Source: Nitzschia sp. pyKryTriq1
Lineage: Eukaryota; Bacillariophyta; Bacillariophyceae; Bacillariales; Bacillariaceae
Assembly: GCA_956465555.1 (NCBI GenBank)
Contig: OY101119.1
Span: 3,148,629-3,212,628, forward strand
DNA length: 64,000 nt
Direction: 5' to 3'
Notes under the pieces: model-generated
The model's input: the letters and a program-made list of their open reading frames with translations, nothing else
The model's database searches: none
Told to the model about the DNA's origin: nothing
Part shown: positions 40,275 to 49,607 of the stretch, one piece after another
Layout of the letters: each line of letters begins with the position of its first letter
Position numbering within the stretch: position 1 is the first letter of the stretch
Program-made: the position numbers and the translations under genes

Positions 40275-41794
40275 ATGTTGTTTACATCCGCTGCTACCAA
40301 GATGCTCGGACGCATGGCTCGGCCTGCCATGCTCCTGCGCAGCAGTACTGCTGGAAGTACTAGTAGTAGTATTCGATCCATGTCGTCTTCGTCTTCCTTC
40401 ACGTTTGATATTTCGGACTCGTTCAAGGTGAGTGACAGTACAGTGCAGTATAGGACTTGGGATGGATTACTTCGAAGCGAATCAAAGCAAAGCAATGGCT
40501 CACTCAGCGTTCTCTTGATATGTGTTTTGATGTGATGTGCTGATGATGTATCATGTTGTATCATGTTGTATTATTGAATATACAGACCCACAATTTGGAC
40601 AGTGCTCCGGCCGAAAGCGTCGAATGTAGCAAGGAAGAGTTGGTGGGCATGTTTGAACTCATGTACACGATGCGCCGGATGGAAATCACCTGTGACAATG
40701 AATACAAGGCCCGCAACATTCGTGGCTTTTGCCACTTGTACGATGGACAGGAAGCCGTCGCGACGGGGATTCAAAACGCCTTTGATCCGGACGATTCCTG
40801 GATTACCTCGTATCGTTGTCACTGTGTCGCCTTGGCCCGCGGGGGGACCGTCTCTTCGATTGTCGGAGAGCTCTTTGGAGTGAAGGATGGGTACAGCAAG
40901 GCCAAGGGTGGGAGTATGCACATGTACAGCAAGGAACAAAACTTTTTTGGAGGAGCCGGCATCGTCGGAGCCCAGGTTCCCGTCGGGGCCGGTCTCGCCT
41001 TTGCCAACAAGTACAAGGCGGAACCGGGCAAGCCGATGAATGTCGCCATTGCCTGTTACGGAGACGGTGCCGCCAATCAAGGACAGATTTGGGAATCGGC
41101 CAACATGGCCAGTCTATGGAAGTTGGTAAGTCTAAGTTTGGTTTCGTTTGCTTTGCTTTGCTTTCGTTTACTTGTCGGCTCGAAAACAGGAATTCTCATC
41201 GCCCTTCCTCCCTTCCTTCTTTCACATATATTATATAAACAGCCAATGATGTTTTGCATTGAAAACAATGGATATGGTATGGGAACCAGTATTGATCGTC
41301 ACTCCTCCATTAACGACTATTACATGATGGGAAATTCTATTCCAGGATTGCGCATCAATGGAATGAATGTCTTGGCCGTCAAGGAGGGGGTTCGATTCGC
41401 CAAGGAATATTGTGGTGCCGGAAATGGTCCCATTTATCTGGAAATGATGACCTACCGATACCATGGACATTCCATGAGTGATCCAGGAACGACGTACCGT
41501 AATCGAGAAGAAATTGAATTTACCCGTTCGACCCGTGATCCATTGGAATATGTCAAAAAGTGCCTCATCGATGCCGAGTTTATGACGGCCGAAGACATTA
41601 AGGAATCGGAAAAACGAATCCGTAAAATGGTGCAAAAAGAAGTCTTAAAGGCCAAGGAATCGCCTCGTCCACCCATGGAATTGTTGACCCAACATATTTA
41701 TGCGGCCGATTTGACGCCCGGTAATCAAGCGTATCCCGACTTTGTCCGTATGCCCGACTTTGCCAAGTCCATGACGTTCAATAACAACAAGTAA
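40275..41794 (+). CDS. PDHA1: Pyruvate dehydrogenase E1 component alpha subunit, mitochondrial
   Basis: Thiamine-diphosphate-dependent subunit that decarboxylates pyruvate and passes the acetyl group to lipoyl-E2. Exons 40275-40427, 40586-41125 and 41243-41794 (GTGAGT/ACAG, GTAAGT/ACAG, both phase 0) give 414 residues. The N-terminus (MLFTSAATKMLGRMARPAML) is a basic mitochondrial presequence. Motifs: RGFCHLYDGQEAVATGI, YRCHCVALARGG, KGGSMHMY, the ThDP motif GDGAANQGQIWESANMASLW continuing to CIENN, and the phosphorylation loop YRYHGHSMSDPGTTYR. These point to the mitochondrial E1 alpha, not the plastid form. The second intron splits the ThDP motif and is 117 bases long without an in-frame stop, so its retention would insert 39 residues without truncating the protein. 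Confidence 0.97.
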
Positions 41795-42230
41795 ACAAGT
41801 AAAACAGTAGCACGATGATGTAAAAGAAGGTCGAGAAAGAAAAGTGGAAGGAAAAGAAGTATCGTGGTACATAAGTAAACGAGTAAAGATAAGAAATGAT
41901 ATGATAAGATATCATTAGTTGTTGTGTGATTCCATTGGACTACTACCGGTAGTATCTCTTCTTCTCATCGTACGGTACTGTACTAGTACATTGTTGTGGT
42001 ACCATAGCATGTTCGATCGATCTTCGTTCATCGCCTCTCGTGTACTCGTACTCTACTGCTACACCAACGAGAGTAGAGAGAGACAGAGAGAGACAGAGAG
42101 AAATAGTGGTAGTTTACTAATATGAGTGCGCCACCAATACTCTTAGTAGTAGTCCTTATTTTTGACTATTTTGGGAGTAGTAGTAGTAGTAGCTGCTACC
42201 GGTAGTAGAGTAGAGTACTCTACTACTCTA
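41795..42230. other. Intergenic region between converging genes
   Basis: AG-rich (AGAGAGACAGAGAG near 42075-42105) then TAGTAG/ACTCTACTAC DNA that runs up to the stop codon of the minus-strand gene at 42231. No gene. Confidence 0.5.
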
Positions 42231-45200
42231 CTAGAGTGGGCAGTTTGCATCGCATTCGGCGGGGCAAGCGACCTCGCCCGTTAATCCCCCAGTACCAGAC
42301 TTTGTACAATCGATTCTTTTGTTCTGCGAAAGTCTGATGCTGTAATTATGGCAACTTTTCCCTTTACTATCCTTCCACCCCGCTTGAGGCGTACAATTCG
42401 TCAACGTGGTGAGCTGAGAGGAGCTGGCGGCGGCGGGTGCACCAGTAGTAGGAGGAGATGGAGTGGGCCGAAGCGTTGGTCTGCTAGTACTAGGAGTAGG
42501 TGTGCACCTTTTGCACTTGATTCGGCACACGTCGAAAGCAGATACTTTCCCTGTCGAGTCAAATGTTTTCTTGCACTTTTTGAAATTGACATTCGCACAA
42601 GTAGTTTTGCCATCTTTGGTCCGAAAGTCCACGCTGTCAAAGCACCAGTCGGTTGGTTTCGACGTTGCTGTCGTTGTTGGCCTGAAACTTGGGAACTGAG
42701 AAGGTTCGGAGGTGCTAGGACTCGTACTTGGACTCAAGGAGGGAATGGGAGTACTAGGCGAAGAGCTTGGCTGCTCTGACGGAGTACCGGAAGGCCTGGA
42801 ACTTGGGAATTGAGAAGGTTCGGAGGTGCTAGGACTCGTGCTTGGACTCAAGGAGGGAATGGGAGTACTAGGCGAAGAGCTTGGCTGCTCTGACGGAGTA
42901 CCGGTAGGCCTGGAACTTGGGAATTGAGAAGGTTCGGAGGTACTGGGACTCGTACTTGGACTCAAGGAGGGAATAGGAGTACTTGGCGAGGAGCTTGGCT
43001 GTTCTGACGGAGTACCGGAAGGCCTGGAACTTGGGAATTGAGAAGGTTCGGAGGTACTGGGACTCGTACTTGGCGAGGAGCTGGGCCGTGCTGACGGTGC
43101 TTGGGTTGGGCACGCATAGACTGACAAAGCAGGAAAGCTGGTGGGGTTATGATGGGAGCCAAAACGTTTTTTCATCAGGTCCAGATACAGACGTTCGTAT
43201 GCCGCATATGTGAGATTCTGGGTTAGATTCATCGGCATATTGGTATCCTTTCCACATACTGGATAAATTTGGGTGTCCTCCTGAAAGTGATTAAGGGAAT
43301 TGATCAAAATCAAGTCGTCGAGTTCTGAATTCAATAAGTGTTTAGCCTTGTCCAACGACGCCTCGAAGAAGCTTCCTTCTGCGCCATTCTCATTCAAAAT
43401 ACGTGACATTGCCATATTGGTGGTTCGAGTAGCCCGATCATTGAAGCCCGGGATCACGGTAGGAATGAAGGAAGTGCCTTCACGCCAAGCAGCAATACGC
43501 CACTGTCGTTGCTCCTCGTAGTATTCGTCGAGTCGGCTAGAGCCTGCATACCCTGGAGGTTCGTCCATGTTTCCAAATACATCGTGATTCATGACCGCGT
43601 CAAGCTTTGAGAACGGAAAATAGGGGCCAGACATGCTACTAGGCGCCGGGCCCCAGACTTGGTCGCCCACCAAATAGAGTTGCACACCACAGGCTGTCGA
43701 TGCCATCCGAATATTATTGACAGTCGTGGTTAAGATACTATTGGAAAGTGCTCTCGTCAGACCAATGAACAAGACTGGCTTGTTTCCTGAAGAGGTTCGA
43801 TAGTAACTGTCATGCTTGAAAAATCGTCCACAGAGGTAGCTAACATCCTTGTAGACCTTACTCTCTGTCCCCGAGATGTTATCGATTCGATTCCTCACAT
43901 AGTAATGAAGAGCCAGTTTGTGCCCAGAATCGCGTAGATAGGTACTGTCAAAAAGGGATCCTGCACCCACGTCCGACGTGTGTCCCTCTTTTTCCCAGGG
44001 CGTGATCCATAGTCGAATATTGGCCTCCCATGAGATGTGAAGATCTTCACGGATCGTGTCGTCGTCGGATAGTAGTGAGAATGTAGACGTTTGTGGCGGA
44101 TCCAATTGGCCCCGCAGACCGTTTTCAAAATGCTCTTCTGTCAGCCATGACCAGTAGTAGGCCCCCACTGTGACATTTTTGGCAAATGGTTTACCCGTGA
44201 ACACAATCGGGCGCGTCGATAGTACGGGTGGCGACGACGACTCCTGCTGGGAACGGGTGTAGGTGGCCAAGATGTCCAAATACAAAGTTCCATATCCGAC
44301 ATATTGCAACCCCTCTGTTAGCTCGAAAGGCTCTGTTGCGTTCAATCCATCACATGGTTCGATTTGGGTGTCTTCGTGCCACTCGTTGAATGAGTTGACC
44401 AGCAGAAGATAGTCCGCTCCCTTATCCAACAATTTAGTTGCTTGCACCAGCTGAGCCGCCAGGAGAGTACCCTCCTGCGAATTGGCTGCTAGACGACGCG
44501 ACAATGCAGTATGGTTGGCTCCCAAGCGAACGCCTCGATCGTTGAAACCAGGTGAAACAGCAGGGACAAAAAATGTATCATGTTGGGCAGCGTAATTCTT
44601 CCATTGGGCCGACCTGGTGTAGTACTGATCGACACGAATCTGCTCTGCGTATTTTGGTCGACCCATGTTTCCATAGACGTCGTAGTTTGTGATTGCGTCC
44701 AAATAGTCCAGCGGTTTAGTCGGTGGGCTTCCCCAGACTTGATCCCCAATGATGTAAACGTCTTTGCCGCACTTTTCGCGAACGATAGGAATTACGTCAT
44801 CCAAAAGTTCCTTCCCATTCAGTAGACGGGTAAGGTAGATCACAATGACCGGTCTTCCATTGATCTTGTAGTAATTTGGATGTTGAGTATACATCTTGGT
44901 CTTGCAGATGTACTCAAAATCATCTGGAACGCGTTTCGTGACATTGTATCCTTCCGACATTTTGATCCTTCCCGTTGTCTCGTACAGAATGGCAATCTTG
45001 TGGTCGTTCCAGTTGCTCAACACGGGGGGGACCGCGGTGGGAAGCAATGCCAAATCCCTCAGAAACGCGTCCGTGTCGCTGCCAGGTCCCCACCAAGACG
45101 AAACCCATACTTTTATATTCGCCTGGCGGCTCCATTCGAGGTGCTGCTCAATGACGGAAACGTGCCGATCATCGTACTCTCCGAGTCGAATCTCCTGACG

Positions 45201-45476
45201 AGGTACCAGCATCCGGCGAACATAGCCCTCCTTGCCCACATCGAAATGGCGATAATACCAAGGATAGTAATATGCCCCGACCGTGATATCCGCTGGGGGG
45301 TTGGCTGGGTATGAGTTGAATAAACCGGCGTTGGTGGTGGTAGTAGTATGTTGGAAGATATTATTTTGAGCTTGAACGACGACAACTCCTCCTCGAGGAG
45401 TGCCGGCGGGAAAACCCCACGACCACCATATGAGAAGAAACAACGTTCTTACACCAACTCCTCCTCCTCTCATCAT
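42231..45476 (-). CDS. Secreted protein with two GH99-like domains and Pro-Ser repeats
   Basis: 1081 residues from the ATG at 45476, chosen because it is followed by a signal peptide (VRTLFLLIWWSWGFPAGTP); an in-frame start at 45527 would add 17. Domain 1 (about 45-400): TVGAYYYPWYYRHFD, WVSSWWGPGSDTD, YIIGDQVWG and LLVNSFNEWHEDTQIEP. Domain 2 (about 425-765): TVGAYYWSWLTEEHF, LWITPWEKEG, YLVGDQVWGP and ILINSLNHFQEDTQIYP. These are the features of GH99-like (WbsX-type) alpha-mannan-active domains; domain 2 has lost part of the SWWGPG and NEWHED motifs and may be inactive. A PSxxPS region coded by a 114-base repeat follows, then a Cys-rich part (WCFDSVDFRTKDGKTTC and later CPAECDANC). Probably acts on cell-surface or extracellular glycans. 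Confidence 0.85.
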   Translation of the reverse strand: MMRGGGVGVRTLFLLIWWSWGFPAGTPRGGVVVVQAQNNIFQHTTTTTNAGLFNSYPANPPADITVGAYYYPWYYRHFDVGKEGYVRRMLVPRQEIRLGEYDDRHVSVIEQHLEWSRQANIKVWVSSWWGPGSDTDAFLRDLALLPTAVPPVLSNWNDHKIAILYETTGRIKMSEGYNVTKRVPDDFEYICKTKMYTQHPNYYKINGRPVIVIYLTRLLNGKELLDDVIPIVREKCGKDVYIIGDQVWGSPPTKPLDYLDAITNYDVYGNMGRPKYAEQIRVDQYYTRSAQWKNYAAQHDTFFVPAVSPGFNDRGVRLGANHTALSRRLAANSQEGTLLAAQLVQATKLLDKGADYLLLVNSFNEWHEDTQIEPCDGLNATEPFELTEGLQYVGYGTLYLDILATYTRSQQESSSPPVLSTRPIVFTGKPFAKNVTVGAYYWSWLTEEHFENGLRGQLDPPQTSTFSLLSDDDTIREDLHISWEANIRLWITPWEKEGHTSDVGAGSLFDSTYLRDSGHKLALHYYVRNRIDNISGTESKVYKDVSYLCGRFFKHDSYYRTSSGNKPVLFIGLTRALSNSILTTTVNNIRMASTACGVQLYLVGDQVWGPAPSSMSGPYFPFSKLDAVMNHDVFGNMDEPPGYAGSSRLDEYYEEQRQWRIAAWREGTSFIPTVIPGFNDRATRTTNMAMSRILNENGAEGSFFEASLDKAKHLLNSELDDLILINSLNHFQEDTQIYPVCGKDTNMPMNLTQNLTYAAYERLYLDLMKKRFGSHHNPTSFPALSVYACPTQAPSARPSSSPSTSPSTSEPSQFPSSRPSGTPSEQPSSSPSTPIPSLSPSTSPSTSEPSQFPSSRPTGTPSEQPSSSPSTPIPSLSPSTSPSTSEPSQFPSSRPSGTPSEQPSSSPSTPIPSLSPSTSPSTSEPSQFPSFRPTTTATSKPTDWCFDSVDFRTKDGKTTCANVNFKKCKKTFDSTGKVSAFDVCRIKCKRCTPTPSTSRPTLRPTPSPPTTGAPAAASSSQLTTLTNCTPQAGWKDSKGKSCHNYSIRLSQNKRIDCTKSGTGGLTGEVACPAECDANCPL
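42688..43100 (-). repeat. 114-bp coding minisatellite, 3.6 copies
   Basis: Units begin at 42688, 42802, 42916 and 43030 with CTTGGGAA.TGAGAAGG. Each codes 38 residues of SEPSQFPSSRP / TPSEQPSSSPS / TPIPSLSPSTS type. Differences are few and mostly silent, so the array is recent or homogenised. Copy number is likely to vary between strains. Confidence 0.93.
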
Positions 45477-46585
45477 CGCAATAATATAGTGTGCAGATTT
45501 GGCTTTTGCCTTTTGCTTCTTGTACAAGTACTATATCGTAGTCAACTAACGGTAGTGTACTCTAGAGTAGAGTAGAGAGCAAGAAGAGTAGAGTAGAGAG
45601 AGTAGAGTGAAAGACTTAATATGCACTTGTTGTACAAGTACCGCGTACAATAATAATATGTGCAGATATTAATGGAATGGATGATTGATGATGATGAATG
45701 CGATCGATGAATGGTGATATGTTGTTTTATTATTTTTTGCGGTCGGTGGTTCGCATTTTAAAAATGACTTTTGGCGGACAAGAATTTCCAGCTAGCTTCG
45801 TAACTGTAGCAGAATAATAGTGAAGGGACGACATACCCCGGTATGTCTCATGCATGTCACGCGTGCTACTACCGTACAGTCGTACTGGAAACACACAATA
45901 GCCTTTTGATGGCGACCAGCAACGAACGGAAATTATCACCATGTGTGTTGAAATTGCAATTAGTAGAGAAGCAAAAGGACGGAGGATGCGCGCGAAGACT
46001 GAAGAAGGAGAAGAATCAATCATCATCCAATCATCATCCATCAAATAAGATACAAAACGACTCACTCGATCGACTTGATGATTTCCCGACCCAAATGACT
46101 CAAAACTTCTCTACCGGTACTACTTCTTCTAATACTAGCTAGAGAGCTTGTTGTTGTCTTGTTGTTCTTGTTGCTTGCTCGTACTCTAGACTCTCTGGCG
46201 CAAGAGATATTATGATTCACTGCTCCTCCTCTCGACTCTCGACCATCAAGGTACTACTACTACTAGTAGTAGTAGTAGTACTAGCTAGATTAAACCGTGC
46301 ACTCCTCTTTCGCTGTTTCTTGTTTACTACAATATACTCTCGTGGTCTAGTAGTCGTAGTAGTAGTGGAGATGAACTTTCGAACAAGTTAAGCTCATGGT
46401 AGTAGTACTAGTAGTAGTGACAGCAATGTCTTCATTAGAGTCGAAAACCACAGATAGATGGACCACTCGCAGTCTACTAGTAGCTCCAGTAGCAGTTGGG
46501 TCTCTACTGGTAGTAGTAGTAGTAGCGAGGACGGCCGTTGAGCGAGAAAGCCGCCACCACTACCAGTCCGATACAGTCGTGAGCC
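45477..46585. other. Intergenic region with TAG/TAC repeats
   Basis: Promoter side of the GH99-like gene, followed by AGTAGAGTAGAG-type DNA and a (TAC/TAG)n palindromic stretch at 46251-46290. ORFs at 45730-46142 on both strands overlap each other and have no recognisable family. No gene accepted. Confidence 0.5.
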
Positions 46586-47068
46586 ATGCCTCATAATATC
46601 ATGGTTTGTGGTCCGAAGAAGACGAGCCCCTCAATGCACAAGGAGTCCTCGGGAGATGCAGAATCTCTCGATAAGATCGTGGAGAGAAACCCAACAAGGC
46701 AAAATGAGGAAAGTGAATCAGGGGATGACGGATTTGACTTCAGCTGCACCAACAATGATTCAGATGGAGAAGCATCTACGAATACAGAGCACAAGGAGTC
46801 CTCGGGAGATGCAGAGTTGGAAGAGTGGAAAAGAGACCCTTTTGCCAAATTCATGCCGATGTACAAGGTTGTTATGCAACAAATAAGGACAACAGATGAC
46901 GTGAAGAAGGTTCAGGAACAATTCAACATTATGCACCAAATAGTCCTGGCAGGAAAGCCAAAAGAGAAAGGAAACAATAAAGGAGTAGCGTCCCTCCCCA
47001 ATACAGAAACACGAACCAAGGCACCTAGGAAGCGGGCGAGGGGGGAGGTACAGCGGAAAAGTACATAG
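46586..47068 (+). CDS. Small charged protein, unknown function
   Basis: 160 codons. The start is not certain. The product is acidic and Ser-rich in the first half (ESESGDDGFDFSCTNNDSD), helical in the middle (FMPMYKVVMQQIRTTDDVKK, FNIMHQIVLAG) and basic at the end (RKRARGEVQRKST). An internal direct repeat codes HKESSGDAE twice (near 46638 and 46789). The helical and basic tail resembles the C-terminal parts of some algal transposon or chromatin proteins, but I cannot assign it. It may be the last exon of a longer gene or a relic. Confidence 0.4.
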   Translation: MPHNIMVCGPKKTSPSMHKESSGDAESLDKIVERNPTRQNEESESGDDGFDFSCTNNDSDGEASTNTEHKESSGDAELEEWKRDPFAKFMPMYKVVMQQIRTTDDVKKVQEQFNIMHQIVLAGKPKEKGNNKGVASLPNTETRTKAPRKRARGEVQRKST

Positions 47069-47089
47069 ATACATAGTCATACAGATAAT

Positions 47090-47165
47090 TCTAAATTCTA
47101 ATTCTAATTAGAACTCTAATTAGAATTCGAAATGTTAATTCGAATTCGAATTCGAAATTTGGAAA
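47090..47165. repeat. AATTCG palindromic tract
   Basis: Repeated AATTC/GAATT palindromes (ATTCGAATTCGAATTCGAA) like those in the introns of the gene at 47199-48783, here outside the gene just beyond its 3' end. Confidence 0.7.
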
Positions 47166-47198
47166 TACGTAAACCTTACGTGTCGCAATACACCGACA

Positions 47199-48783
47199 TT
47201 AGCTACTCTTGGCCTTGACACGTTGGGAAGAGTGCATAGCACAATAATCCTTCAATTTCATCCCAGCCTTGCATGGATGCCCTGTGAGGGTAGTGCACCA
47301 GAGGCGAGGGCCATCATCAGCACCATCCTCATCCATGTTGTTCTGTTGCAATAATTCGATGTTGTGAGAAACAGTCTGGAGGAAACAGACTGTTTCACGC
47401 TAGTCGACAACTCACCTTGGCCTCACCCTCATCATCATCATCATGAGGAGTAGGAACATCATCATCGTCGTCACTAGCAGGAGGATTCTTCTTCAACTTC
47501 TTCTTGGGCGCTTCTTCTTCATTTACGTCTTCATCATCATCATCATCATCAGCATCAGCATCGGCACTAGCAGGCGGAGGAGGATTCTTCTTCTTCTTCA
47601 ACTTCTTCTTGGTCTTGGGCGCTTCTTCTTCTTTTTCTTCTTCATCATCATCTTCATCATCATCATCAGCATCGGCACTAGCAGGAGGAGGAGGAGGATT
47701 CTTCTTCTTCAACTTCTTCTTGGTCTTGGACACTTCTTCTTCTTCTTCTTCCTCATCATCAGTGGCGGGCGAATCGGATTTTTTAGCCTAAAGTCAAAAG
47801 TAACAATTAGAGAATTCGAATTCGAATTAGAATTAGAATTCGAATTCAAGCCTGCAGTAAAGACGCACACACTAGTCGAGAACTTACTTTGGCTGATTTC
47901 TTCTTCTTGTTCTTTGACTTCTTCTTGCTCTTGGGCACTTCTTCTTCTTCCTCATCATCATCATCATCATCATCATCACTCTCATCGTCACCGCCATCAT
48001 CATTACCCGAATCGGATTTTTTAGCCTAAAGTCAAAAGTAACAAATAGAGAATTCGAATTCGAATTAGAATTAGAATTCGAATTCAAGCCTGCAGTAAAG
48101 ACGCACACACTAGTCGAGAACTTACTTTGGCTGATTTCTTCTTCTTGTTCTTTGACTTCTTCTTGCTCTTGGGCACTTCTTCTTCTTCCTCATCATCATC
48201 ATCATCATCATCGTCGTCATCACTATCATCATCACTCTCCTCGTCACCATCATCATCACTATCAGAATCGGTTTTTTTTACCTAAAGTGAAAAGTAATAA
48301 TTAGAAAATTCGAATTCGAATTCGAAATCGAATTCGCAGGAACGGCAGTAGAGACACAACACGAACAACTTACCTTTACCTTATCCAACATCAAATTAGT
48401 GTTGAGTTTAGGCTTGATTACCAGCCTTGCCTTACTAGGGACAGCTACAGGGCACTGGTACACGAAGTGTTTCGAAAGGGACTCCATACTCCTTGATGTC
48501 TGCAAATGCAAGACGAGATTCAAAAATAGATCAGAAAAAAGATCGGAAAAACAGAACAGAAAAATGAATAAGAATTTATGTTGAATACAAAAATACACAG
48601 GAATAAGTTAACTCGAATTAAATTCGACCGATCGGTCGGCATACTCACGAATCCACACAAGGCACATACTACCATCTGCCCTGGATGAAGGAAGACAAAG
48701 AACTTGCCATCATGCTTGACGATGGCAGGCTGCTGTCTTTTGATGTATTTTTTTGGAAGGGGCTCGAAGTTCGACCTGGACAT
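47199..48783 (-). CDS. Six-exon acidic/lysine-repeat protein with Cys/His end module
   Basis: Not recognised as a known family. Exons 48783-48649, 48499-48374, 48281-48126, 48025-47888, 47787-47416 and 47342-47199 all join in phase 0 with GTAAGT or GTGAGT donors and AG acceptors, giving 356 residues with no stop. Exon 1 codes MSRSNFEPLPKKYIKR then HPGQMVVCALCGF. Exon 2 is basic (KARLVIKPKLN). Exons 3, 4 and the start of 5 are copies of one module: (V/A)KKSDS, an Asp/Glu run, then VPKSKKKSKNKKKKSAK. Exon 5 adds KKKLKKKNPPPP-type repeats. The last exon holds LWCTTLTGHPCKAGMKLKDY then CAMHS, a possible zinc module. The acidic and lysine blocks suggest a nuclear or nucleolar protein (inference). 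The exon-intron units themselves are tandem duplications. Confidence 0.7.
47788..48281 (-). repeat. Tandemly repeated exon-intron modules
   Basis: Units 48281-48026 and 48025-47788 each comprise one acidic/lysine exon and a 100-base intron. The two introns are almost identical and carry GTAAGTTCTCGACTAG at the start, a run of AATTCGAATTC palindromes and TTTGACTTTAG at the end. A third, diverged module starts exon 5. Confidence 0.9.
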
Positions 48784-49607
48784 GTTGTTCCGGCGATGTG
48801 ATGGGAAATTGTGTGCCCTTTTTTTATTGTTGTGGAGTGAGTGAGCGCCACCTGCTCCCTCTGCTGACAAGGGAAAAATTCGATTTTTCTATTGAATTTT
48901 CTGATTCCTAATTCCTGATTGGTGAGTGTGCCGGACGGTCGGAGTACCACTGTTTAGTCGGAGTAGGCCAGGACGAGTTGGTTTGAACAGGACCGGGCCG
49001 GCTACAAAAAGGTGGCATTGAGGGGCTCGTCATGAGAATAAGAACGATACAAAAACTAATTAATGTTCCGGGGAATGGCATAATACAACGTAACATGTAG
49101 ATGTTCGCTAGTCCTAATACATACGGGGAACTTTAATAATTGGGATTTATTATCGACCGTTTTCCAACACTAACTTCAATACTGTAGGATGATGCGCGTG
49201 CAGCACGCTCTAGTACCGGTACTGTCCCGGTACCTGGTAGGCTACCAGACGTTAGTATCATGTATTTTTGATTTTCACACGTGCATCCAATGGAATCTCA
49301 TGACATTTAGGGGGTTGACCTGCTCGCAATTAACCAAAGGGCTTATATGCAATTGGCGAGAACGCCTGACACCCCCCAAATTCAACGGACGTGTACTATC
49401 GGCAGCTTCCGCCCATAATCATGCCTGCCTAATGCATGATGCACGATGCACATGTGAGCTGTTTTCAACGTCGCTTCGTTATCATCATCATCATATCATC
49501 ATCATCATCATCATCTCCACCATCAACAACAACAACACAAGCGAAGAAAAGAGAGTCAACAACAACCCCACTCTACCATCTCGCTCACACCCGCATCCTT
49601 TGACATA
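48784..49607. other. Intergenic region between divergent genes
   Basis: About 0.8 kb. Holds a GTAC island (49209-49235, CTAGTACCGGTACTG...), a (CAT)n run at 49481-49514 and a CAACAACAACAC leader before 49608. No gene. Confidence 0.5.

Noticed and set aside
47090-48340. GAATTC runs as heat-shock elements for the HSFs in the window
   Set aside because: Heat-shock elements need GAA and TTC spaced by two bases (five-base period); here they abut with a six-base period.
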